Shown piece by piece: positions 56,190-64,000 of a stretch of 64,000 nucleotides of DNA (positions are counted from its first letter, which is position 1; every line of letters begins with the position of its first letter). The translations under genes and the position numbers were made by a program. The stretch is from Melitaea cinxia (lineage: Eukaryota; Arthropoda; Insecta; Lepidoptera; Nymphalidae): NCBI RefSeq assembly GCF_905220565.1, contig NC_059421.1, positions 4,049,501-4,113,500 on the forward strand. The letters run 5' to 3'. Below the pieces are notes generated by a model that was not told the DNA's origin, did not search any database, and saw nothing but the letters and a program-made list of their open reading frames with translations.

Positions 56190-56538
56190 CTGTGTGGCTA
56201 CGGGTACTGTGTGGCTACGGTACCAAAGAATATAGCCACCCCCTCTCTTCCCGTGGGTGTCGTAAGAGGCGACTAAGGGATAACACAGTTCCACTACCAC
56301 CTTAGAACTTAAAAAGCCGACCGGTGGCGGGATAACCACCCAACTGCTGACTTTGAAATACACAGGCCGAAGACGGGCAGCAGCGTCTTCGGTGCGACAA
56401 AGCCAGTACTGCGGTCACCAACCCGCCTGCCCAGCGTGGTGACTATGGGCAAAACACATGAGTTCACGCTATTTTTGGCGTAAACTTGTGGAGGCCTATG
56501 TCCAGCAGTAGACTGTATAGGCTGTAATGATGATGATG
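56190..56538 (+). repeat. RTE-tailed retroposon (family F) with perfect target duplication
   Basis: It begins with a doubled start (CTGTGTGGCTACGGGTA then CTGTGTGGCTACGGTA). It continues through CTTCCCGTGGGTGTCGTAAG and CCGACCGGTGGCGGGATAAC to AGGCCTATGTCCAGCAGTAG and (TGA)n. AGTCTCTAGTA lies on both sides (56179-56189 and 56539-56549), a perfect 11-bp target duplication, so this ~350-bp unit retroposed as such. Confidence 0.85.
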
Positions 56539-56590
56539 AGTCTCTAGTAAATATCTCCTAAAATCACAAATAATTACTAACCACAAATAA

Positions 56591-56768
56591 TCTAATATAT
56601 AAAATTCTCGTGTCGCGGTGTTTGTAGTTAAACTCCTCCGAAACGGATAGACAGATTCACACGAAATTTTGTGTGCATATCGGGTAGGTCTGAGAATCGA
56701 ACAACATCTATTTTTCATACCCCTAAGTTATCATATATGGCAAAACAACGTTTGCGGGGTCAGCTAGT
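56591..56768 (+). mobile_element. Small non-autonomous Helitron, 178 bp
   Basis: The 5' end TCTAATATATAAAATTCTCG and the 3' end TTTGCGGGGTCAGCTAGT are both intact. The body is the same as the diverged copy at 47.67 kb but lacks an ~18-bp stretch. Confidence 0.8.
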
Positions 56769-56885
56769 AAATAGTATAGAAAATCAGCAGTCTCTTCTTT
56801 CTTATATTGTCTATCATCTTGTTTTTGCTCATTGTTTGAATTATCATATGATACACATATATCACCCTGACCTTTTTTTGGTTGG

Positions 56886-58145
56886 TGAAACCCTAAGTTA
56901 AATACCGTCGCAATCAATATTTTCTGCACATTTGAATCGTCTCGCCATAAGACTCGACGAATTCCAGCCACTAGAGCAGGTTGGGTTTCGAAATGACTAC
57001 AACACCGTAGACCACATCCATACTGTTCGACAGATTATTCAAAAGACAGAGACATATAATCAGCCGCTGTGTATGGAATTTGTGAACTGCGAGAAAGCCT
57101 TCAACTGTGTCGAGACCTGGGCTGTCCTGGACTTTCTGCAGAGATGTCATATCGACTGGCGATATATCCTGGTACTGAGATGTATGTACGACGCAACGAC
57201 GATGACCGTTCATGTCCAGGACCAGAGAACAAGACCTATTTCTCTGCGGCGTGGGGTAAGACAGCAAGATGTAATATCACCGAAACTGTTTACCACTGCG
57301 CTGGAGGATATCTTTAAGACCTTGAACAAGGCATCAATGTCAACGGTGAATACATCTCACCTTCATTTCGCCGACGATATCGTCATCTTTGCGGACACGT
57401 TAGATGAGTTAGGCCAAATGCTAGCCGGTCTAAACGAGTCCTCCCGACGTGTCGTTCTCTGTATGAACTTGGACAAAACGAAAGTTATGTCTAACAACCA
57501 AGTCATACCGAGACAGGTATCGGTCGATGGTACCCTTCTCTAAGTTGTTCAGGATTATATTTACTTAGGCCATACTATCCAACTAGGCCGCAACAACTTT
57601 GAGAAGGAGGCCGATAGGAGAATTCGGTGGGGCTGGGCGGCATTTGGCAGGCTTCGTCGAGTCTTCACTTCGAAGATTCCGCAATGCTTGAAGACAAAAA
57701 TCTTCGAGCAATACGTCCTGCCTGTGTTAACATTACCGAGCCGAGACATGGACACTGACGAAGGGACTGGTCCACAAACATAAAGTCCCTCAACGTGCAA
57801 TGGAACTGGCCATGCTTGGGGTTTCCCTCAAAGATAGGATTAGAAACGAGACTACCGCGAGAGAACGAAAGTAACCGATGTAGCCCACAGAATTAGCAAG
57901 TTGAAGTGGCAGTGGGCTGGTCATCTGTGGCGCAGGACCGGTGGCTGTTGGAGCAGACGCGTCCTGGAGAAGAGATCGCGTCTTGGCAAACACAGTGTGT
58001 GACGTCCTCTGGCCCGTTGGACCGACGATCTACCTAAGATTGCCGGTGTAAGCTGGATGAGGATTGCGGAAAACCGGGATGTCTAGCGCGAACTTGGGGA
58101 GGCCTATGTCCAGCAGTGCATTGCAATAGGCTGAACTGACTGACA
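56886..58145 (+). pseudogene. RTE-type LINE reverse transcriptase, dead 5'-truncated copy
   Basis: The open stretch from 56932 to 57543 reads LEQVGFRNDYNTVDHIHTVR, then NQPLCMEFVNCEKAFN, RRGVRQQDVISPKLF and LHFADDIVIFADT. The FADD catalytic motif is present. GVRQ-Q-DVISP has Q where the family has G, and the enzyme's first half and the endonuclease are absent. After the stop at 57541 the C-terminal part continues in two other frames: GRNNFEKEADRR, then RAETWTLTKGLVHKHKVPQR, then HRISKLKWQWAGHLWRRTGG. There are further stops near 57874 and 58000. It ends AGGCCTATGTCCAGCAGTGC, ATTGCAATAGGCTGAACTGA. At least four lesions make it inactive. It starts without an ATG. Confidence 0.85.
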
Positions 58146-58244
58146 AATATTTGGTTTATTATTGCAGTCAGAGTCAGAAGAACTTTGATTTTCAAACATA
58201 AAATTTTTTTCTGTTGACAGGCTTATTAAACAACGTATTAAAAT

Positions 58245-58905
58245 CTACAGTGCATCGTCGTCACTCAGGTCGACGTCACTTAGATCTGTGTATTGTACTG
58301 GAGAAATATTGTAAATGGCCACACTATTGTAATTTCGTCGCTCTCTCAGCTGAATTTGCTCATATTTTGCTCAGTATTTTGTGGTGAATTGGTGTAAGAC
58401 GTCTTTTCTTCACAATCCGTTGTAAAGTTTTGTGGGGCAGGGTTTTGGGTAGGCATTGAACTATTGGAGCTTGAAAAACTGGATGAAGATGAGCTAGAAG
58501 AGCTTGACGATGATGAGCTAGATGAATCGGAACTAGATTAAGATGATCTTGAAGACGAACTAGAGGACTGTAAATGGCTAGTATTATTTAGGTGTCATTT
58601 TTCTCGTCAACTCATAAGTGACAGTAAAATATTGCAGTTTGCTCTGCAGTTACATTTTTGGCCTCTGGAGATATATGTATTTTGTTGATTTTCCTCTTCA
58701 ACCTGCATAACTTCTTTAGTCTAAAATAACAATAATTCATAACACTGTAGTATATTTTAAGGATGAATAATAATCATAATTATTTAACGTCAAAATAGCA
58801 GCATTGTTGAATGACAATGATCTATTCAGTCGTTTTGCCATAAAAGAGTAACAATCATCCATCCATACGTCATCCTCATAAACTTTCACATTAATTACAG
58901 TAATC
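58245..58905 (-). pseudogene. Decayed serine-rich multi-exon gene
   Basis: Minus strand. A first coding-like piece (about 58905-58795) reads VKVYEDDVWMDDCYSF then MAKRLNRSLSFNNAAIL. A TTGTTATTTTAG acceptor at about 58732-58721 leads to a lysine-rich or, in another frame, cysteine-containing piece. Near 58570 a TTTACAG acceptor leads to a run of about 30 codons that is almost all serine, interrupted by one stop. SSMPTQNPAPQNFTTDCEEK follows. A frameshift near 58345 joins to RRNYNSVAIYNISPVQYTDL and the acidic end SDVDLSDDDAL, then stop at 58245. Function unknown; it may be the gene of the 55.6-59.9-kb element or a captured host gene. Confidence 0.5.
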
Positions 58906-58949
58906 AGATGAAAAAAAATTATAACTTATTACACTATTATTATATTACT

Positions 58950-59175
58950 TAAAAAGCCGACCGGTGGCGGGATAACCATCCAACTGCTGGCTTTGAAATA
59001 CACAGGCCGAAGACGGGCAGCAGCGTCTTCGGAGTGACAAAGCCAGCCCTGCGGTCACCAACCCGCCTGCCCAGCGTGGTGACTATGGGCAAAACACATA
59101 AGTTCACGCTATTTTTGGCGAAAGCTTATGGAGGCCTATGTCCAGCAGTGGACTGTATAGGTTGTAATGAATGAT
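58950..59175 (+). repeat. RTE-tailed retroposon (family F), 5' truncated
   Basis: It starts at AAAAAGCCGACCGGTGGCGG, lacks the first ~120 bp of the family, and ends AGGCCTATGTCCAGCAGTGG, ACTGTATAGGTTGTAATGAA. It interrupts the 4.3-kb element on the right side. Confidence 0.8.
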
Positions 59176-60035
59176 ACACTATTATGTTTATCTTATAACT
59201 TTTACGCTCGATACGCTGAAACTTAACAAAAATTGTGAGCTCTAAGACGACTCCGTTTTCAAAACCTATACAAATAAGCACAACAGTTACAAGTTATTCT
59301 TAACTTTTACACGAAAAGGGAATTAATGTTGAAAGTTTTTACTTATCTTTCGTCATTCTAAATAATAAAAAGAAGTAAACAAAAGTGACTTTTATAAATA
59401 GCCTTATTTATTACAATAAAGTGATACTTAACCAATTACTCCAACAACTAAGGCTTATATTTCAATATAAAACTGAAGTGTTAGGCGTTAACTTTGTAAA
59501 ATTTGTCAATTTTTAAAACAAAACCGAAGTAAATCCAAATGTTACACATCATTATCAAATGCGTTTTCTGAGAGAATGAAGTATAACAAAAATCATCTTT
59601 TTATTTTAAATCCCTTTTAATCTAATATCGAATTATTTGATGTTACTCAAAACGGCAGCACTTTAATCTCCGTTCACTGCCGGTGCATCTCTGAATCACG
59701 CCACTTTATAAGAACTGACTTGTCAGTTCCAGTTCATAGAAAAGAGAGCAACAGTCGCGTATCTCTCTGTATCTTATAGTTAAAACGCCGGAGTCGAAGT
59801 CTACCTATTCTTTACGCGACGAAGACGGGTTTTCTTGTAAAATCTCCAAATCCACAAATTTTGAGTTACATCTTTGTTTTATTAAAGGTGCGATATAGTG
59901 ATATGGCATCGGAACCGGCTTCATTATAACTTACGTCGACTTAGTTCAAATTAACATAAAGCGCGTGTCATGTAATCGTTTGAAAGGGAAGGATTTTTTA
60001 AATAAATAAATAAATATCTTATAACATAAACACGC
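59176..60035. other. Right part of the 4.3-kb element, then AT-rich spacer
   Basis: The stretch 59640-59840 is GC-richer and free of long frames. On the plus strand TTTATAAGAA (59705) precedes a TCAGTTCC initiator-like string (59723). On the minus strand AACTATAAGATACA near 59784 could be a TATA box for the minus-strand gene. These are weak, composition-level signals. Confidence 0.3.
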
Positions 60036-60039
60036 TTGT

Positions 60040-60240
60040 CTGTTCCTATGGTAAGCAACTTAATGCTTGTGTTATAGGTAACAACCGACTGATATAGCTT
60101 TTTTTTTATAAATATTCCTAGAAATATTACATATAAAAATATAAATAAATTCAAATATTACACCGAGGCTCAGGCGGGAATCGGACCGGCAACCCGCAGA
60201 GCAGAAAGTACACTACAATTTGCGACAAAGAGCTAGTCAA
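60040..60240 (-). repeat. tRNA-headed SINE (family C), inverted
   Basis: GTAAGCAACTTAATGCTTGT, GTTATAGGTAACAACCGACT, a T run, then CCGAGGCTCAGGCGGGAATC, GGACCGGCAACCCGCAGAGC. This is the reverse of the 40.34-kb copy, with a mutated B box (GGTCCGATTCC). Confidence 0.7.
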
Positions 60241-60392
60241 TCAAAGCTTTTGTATTCAAGTTACTGCTTAAGTAAGGCGATAATTATGTTTGGCTTTTAC
60301 ACTGTTCTTGTATATTAAAAATACTATACTATGAAATAAATTGGTATTGTTTTATTGTAGGTACGCTAAACAACATTCTCTGAAAATACCCT

Positions 60393-60850
60393 TTTTAACC
60401 GACTTCAAAAAAGGAGGCGGTTACTCAATTCGACCGTATATACATATTTTTTATGTATGTTCAGAGGTTACTTCGTCGTTTATGAACCAATTTTAAATTT
60501 TTTTTGTTGGAAAGGAGATATCCTTAGTGTGGCAGCATGATAAGGAAACCAGGATTTGATGATGGGGTACCAGAGAAATCGAGGGAAAACCTCAAAAATC
60601 CACATAACTTTTTACTGGATGTACCGATTTAGATGATTTTTAATTTAATCGAAAGCCGATGTTTATGATGTGGTTACTTTTAAATATCATCGAGATCTGA
60701 TGACAACTTTTGGAGTAATCTTTGATAATACATATTTACTTGACAATTTTTGCGTCTACCTACGTTGTATTATATTAGTCGATGTAATTGAAATCGGTTT
60801 TTTTGCCGACAAACACAATTATTGTTATATTTCGTTAATTCAATTTATAT
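60393..60850 (+). repeat. Family H element, longest copy
   Basis: It begins TTTTTAACCGACTTCAAAAA, then GGTTACTCAATTCGACCGTA, GGCAGCATGATAAGGAAACC, GATGATGGGGTACCAGAGAA, ATCGAGGGAAAACCTC, CGAGATCTGATGACAACTTT and CTACCTACGTTGTATTATAT. It ends GTAATTGAAATCGGTTTTTT near 60803. The short inverted ends and lack of coding frames mark it as non-autonomous. The 107-codon frame at 60670-60993 is chance. Confidence 0.7.
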
Positions 60851-61548
60851 CTATCTATATATCATTTGCTTGTATATATTTTTGTCATTACTTATCTTTA
60901 TATGAAACTAGCTGTGCCCGCGGCTTCGCCCGCGTTGAAATCAGTGTGTCACAAAGTTTTCCCGGCACACTTCCAGTTAAACTCTCATTATAATCGGCTT
61001 AACCGTTCCGTAAACCTTCCTCTTGAACCGCATGAAAATCCGTTCAGTAGATTTTGAGGAAGTCGATCACATACACTTTTGGGGACTTTGTTTTATAATA
61101 CACTAACTGTTGCCCGCGACTACATCCGCGTGGTTATGAAGATATGCATTACTATTAAGATATTTAACGCATTTTTTTTATTTCAGTCACTTGAAATGCT
61201 TATCACACTGAGTAACTTTTTAAAAGGCACAATTTAGTATAATTTAATACTTGTTTTTATAAAACCTCTCTATACACCACATTTTTAGTTTTATTTTCAG
61301 GCTGCAGTATAAATAACCTATCGACGAATTTATATAACTGCTGTATATGTTTCATACAAACTATCAACCCCAATTAAACCCCCTTAGTGGTGGAATATCG
61401 CTAAATCTCTCTACTCTACTACTATTATCTACTAACTATAATCTACCTCCCTGCCAAATTTCATCTTTATCCATCCTAGATGGATGGACCTTCCAGCTGT
61501 TTTTGGGTTCTCGTGATGAGTGAGTCAGTGACCTTTTTCTTTTATATA

Positions 61549-62813
61549 TTAGGTGTACAAATAAGTTTTAGGACACTTCGATTTTGTATCATAACATCTA
61601 TTCTAAATTAATTCAAAGGTCCCGCTCACTTATCATAGATGGCGCTTGATATGTAGTATCGAAACGTAAAGGAGTCATAAACATAACCTATAAATTCTGT
61701 AAATTAAACATGCAGACCGATAAGCTATTTATTAGACACTGCATTCGCTATGAATTCCACCAAGGAAAAAGTGTTAGGAAAGCGTGTGAATCGATATGTT
61801 CTGTTCTTGGAGACAACATTATATCTAAAAGTACATGTGAGTATTGGTATAAGCGATTCAAAGAAGGTGATTTCGACGTTAGTGACCGTGAACGCACCGG
61901 GCCTCCTGTAAAGGTGGACGATCAGGAACTGCAAGCGTTGCTGGATGAAAACTCATGTCAGACGGAGAAACAACTTTCGGAACAGCTTGGAGTAACTCAA
62001 CAAACTGTTTCTTATCGTTTAAAAGCAATGGGTAAGATTCGAAAAGGAACAATGTGGGTACCACACTTTCTGACTCAAGAAAATAAAAACCGCCGTCTTA
62101 ACATTTGTGTGAGTCTTTACAACAAGCAACATAGAAAGTCTTTCTTGTGGAAAATTGTGACCGGCGATGAAAAGTGGATTTATTTTGAAAATCCAAAACG
62201 TAAATATCATTGGGTTGACCCCGGCGAGCCGACAACATCCACGCCAAAGCGCAATGTTTATTGTAACAAAGTCATGCTGTGCATATGGTGGGATATGAAA
62301 GGCGTACTGTATTATGAACTTCTCAAACCTGGTCAAACAGTTACTGCCGATCGCTATTGTCATCAGTTGATGCAAGTGAATCAAGAAATTGAGAAAAAAC
62401 GTCCATTTTCTGGTAAAGGAAAACGTCCAGTAAAACTGCTCCATGACAACGCGCGGCCTCATGTGGGTAAACCGGTCAAGGATACGTTACTAGCGCTTGG
62501 ATGGGAAGCTGTACCACACCCGGCGTATTCACCAGACTTAGCCCCATCCGATTATCATTTATTCCGGAAAATGCAGAACGATTTGTCTGACGTGCGATTC
62601 AAAACATTTGAAGAAGTAGAAAAATGGGTCGCTAAATTTCTCATCTCGCAAGACGAAAGTTTCTTTGCGAAAGGCATCCGCGAGTTACCTGAGAGATGGC
62701 TGAAGGTCATTCAGTGCGATGGAGATTACTTCGATAAATAACTGTGTTTTACTTCGTTTTTAATAAATCTTGAATTTTTTGAAAACTGTTCTAAAACTTA
62801 TTTGTACACCTAA
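61549..62813 (+). mobile_element. Complete mariner transposon, 1265 bp
   Basis: The termini TTAGGTGTACAAATAAGTTT (61549 on) and their reverse complement (to 62813) agree over at least 23 bp. TA lies on both sides (61547-61548 and 62814-62815). Length, inverted repeats, TA target and a single intact transposase gene are all as expected for mariner. The insertion is inside the inverted Helitron composite. Confidence 0.95.
61710..62741 (+). CDS. Mariner transposase, DD34D, apparently intact
   Basis: 343 residues, the usual mariner length (about 345). The N-terminal part (1-110) has two helix-turn-helix regions for binding the inverted repeats, around FHQGKSVRKACESI and LSEQLGVTQQTVSYRL. WVPHFLT (116-122) corresponds to the mariner WVPHEL linker motif, with F where E is usual. 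The catalytic triad is D153 (VTGDEKW), D246 (LLHDNARPH) and D281 (YSPDLAPSDYHLF). There are 34 residues between the last two acids, which is the mariner signature. No stop or frameshift. The ATG at 61710 is 161 bp inside the element and is the first that gives the full N-terminus. The enzyme would cut and reinsert the element at TA. The E-to-F change in WVPHEL could lower activity. Confidence 0.95.
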   Translation: MQTDKLFIRHCIRYEFHQGKSVRKACESICSVLGDNIISKSTCEYWYKRFKEGDFDVSDRERTGPPVKVDDQELQALLDENSCQTEKQLSEQLGVTQQTVSYRLKAMGKIRKGTMWVPHFLTQENKNRRLNICVSLYNKQHRKSFLWKIVTGDEKWIYFENPKRKYHWVDPGEPTTSTPKRNVYCNKVMLCIWWDMKGVLYYELLKPGQTVTADRYCHQLMQVNQEIEKKRPFSGKGKRPVKLLHDNARPHVGKPVKDTLLALGWEAVPHPAYSPDLAPSDYHLFRKMQNDLSDVRFKTFEEVEKWVAKFLISQDESFFAKGIRELPERWLKVIQCDGDYFDK

Positions 62814-64000
62814 TATATATAGATTACGATGTATTATTTGGACACCTCCTCACCATCTATAGAGCATATATTTTAAATTTCCAAGTCTCTTACTTCAGAA
62901 TCATAGAACTTTCATACAAATTTCCAACCCCCGTTTTATCCCCTTAAGGGTCGAGTTTCGTAAAATTTGTTCTTAGCGGATGTTTACGCTCTATAATGAA
63001 CCTACCTATCAAATATCAAATTAGCTGTTATAGTTTCGGGGATTTCGTGATGAATGAGTCAATGTACCATCCCCCATTTTAACCCCGAAAGGGAGTTGAT
63101 TTCTAAAGATATATTGTTTAGAGACCTCCTCACCATCTATGGAGCATACATTTTAAATTTCAAGTCTCTTACTTCAAAATCATAGTACGTTCATACAAAC
63201 TTGCAACCCCCATTTCACCCCCTTAGGGGTCGAGTTTCGTAAAATTTGTTCTTAGCGGATGTTTAAGCCCTATAAGAAACCTACCTATCAAATGCCAAAT
63301 TTGTAGCTGTTATAGTTTCGGAGATTTCGTGATGAATGAGTCAATCTACCATCTCCCGTGTTAACCCCAAAAAGGAGTTGATTTCTAAAGATACATTGTT
63401 TGGACACCTCCTCACCATCTATAGAGCATACATTTTAAACTTCAAGTCTCTTACTTCAAAAACATAGGTCTTTCATACAAACTTCCAACCCCCGTTTTAC
63501 CCCTTTAAGGGTCGAGTTTCGTAAAATCCGTTCTTAGCGGGTGTCTACGCCCTATAAGAAACCAACCTGCCAAATGTCAAATTTGTAGCTGTTATAGTTT
63601 TGGAGATTTCGTGATGAGTGAGTCAATCTACCATCCCCCGTTTCAACCCCAAAAGGGAGGTAATTTTTAAAGATAAATTATTTGTACACTTTCTCATCAT
63701 CTATAGAGCATACATTTTAAATTTCAAGTCTCTTACTTCAAAAACATAGGACTTTCATACAAAATTCCAACCCCCGTTTTACCCCTTTAAGGGTCGAGTT
63801 TCGTAAAATCAGTTCTTAGTAGATGTCTACGCCTTATAAGGAACCTACTTGTCAAATATCAAATTTGTAGCTCTTATAGTTTCGGAGATTTCATGATGAA
63901 TTAGTCAATCTACCATCCCCTGTTTTAACCCCAAAAGAGAATTTATTTCTAAGGATACATTATTTGGATACCTCTTCACCATCTATAGAGTATACATTTT

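Larger units (their letters stand above)
55620..59893 (-). mobile_element. Putative 4.3-kb DNA transposon of unknown family
   Basis: The left end TCGCACCCTTAATAAAACAA then AGATGTAACTCAAAA (55620-55654) is the reverse complement of the right end (59859-59893) with one mismatch. The homology continues, after a small gap, into TTTGTGG. TATA flanks both ends (55616-55619 and 59894-59897). Between the ends are a decayed serine-rich minus-strand gene (58245-58905), which could be the element's own, and later insertions: an F retroposon (56.19 kb), a Helitron (56.59 kb), an RTE LINE (56.89 kb) and another F copy (58.95 kb). No transposase domain could be recognised, so the class is open. Confidence 0.5.
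60907..64000 (-). mobile_element. Helitron composite with ~282-bp array, inverted, split by mariner
   Basis: The 3' end (ACTAGCTGTGCCCGCGGCTT on plus) is at 60907. The 3' module (60907-61548) matches 50240-50752. After the mariner, the tandem array runs to the window edge with CACCATCTATAGAGCATAC landmarks at 62851, 63131, 63413, 63695 and 63977, a 280-282-bp period. The junction string CGTAATCTATATA between array and module is the same as at 50.21 kb. The 5' end lies beyond the window. Confidence 0.75.

Noticed and set aside
61725..62462. Minus-strand frames over the mariner (69, 61 and 147 codons)
   Set aside because: They are antisense to the intact transposase and lack any motif.

Overview
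The window looks like repeat-dense, AT-rich intergenic DNA from a moth or butterfly. The evidence is the repeat repertoire: short Helitrons that start TCTATA and end GGGTCAGCTAGT, RTE-type LINE tails reading aggcctatgtccagcag, and tRNA-headed SINEs with the same kind of tail. I find no host protein gene, rRNA or genuine tRNA gene that I can support. The long open frames all belong to mobile elements, and most short open frames are chance or antisense.

Layout. 1-7.4 kb: AT-rich spacer, tRNA-headed SINEs, a hammerhead-like core (5216-5247), a 95-bp-arm inverted repeat (5651-6027) and an 'AACCGACTTCAA' element carrying a 130-bp minisatellite. 7.79-9.60 kb: a Ginger/KRBA2-type integrase-like DNA transposon with 260-bp inverted termini, TATA target duplications and a decayed gene that a SINE has interrupted. 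10-24 kb: SINEs, small Helitrons and spacer. 23.7-24.5 kb: a dead 5'-truncated copy of the LINE at 43 kb. 25.07-25.93 kb: an element with an in-frame 72-bp tandem repeat. 28.4-30.06 kb: a GC-rich foldback MITE followed by a TTAA-flanked element. 33.4-34.0 kb: an old degenerate repeat. 42.99-46.48 kb: a nearly complete CR1/Jockey-like LINE with an intact 1001-codon endonuclease-reverse transcriptase on the minus strand. 48.43-50.79 kb: a hAT-like shell containing a Helitron with a ~280-bp tandem array. 55.62-59.89 kb: a putative 4.3-kb inverted-terminal-repeat transposon of unknown family, with a broken serine-rich gene, invaded by a retroposon, a Helitron, a dead RTE LINE and another retroposon. 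60.9-64.0 kb: a second, inverted copy of the Helitron/tandem-array unit, split by a mariner with an intact DD34D transposase.

Relations. The SINEs and retroposons carry 3' tails close to that of the RTE LINE, so RTE-type machinery probably moves them. The mariner can be placed in time because the 50.2-kb Helitron copy preserves its empty site. The CR1/Jockey-like LINE and the mariner are the only elements whose protein-coding frames are intact; everything else visible is non-autonomous or dead. Family names rest on pattern recognition, without database searches.
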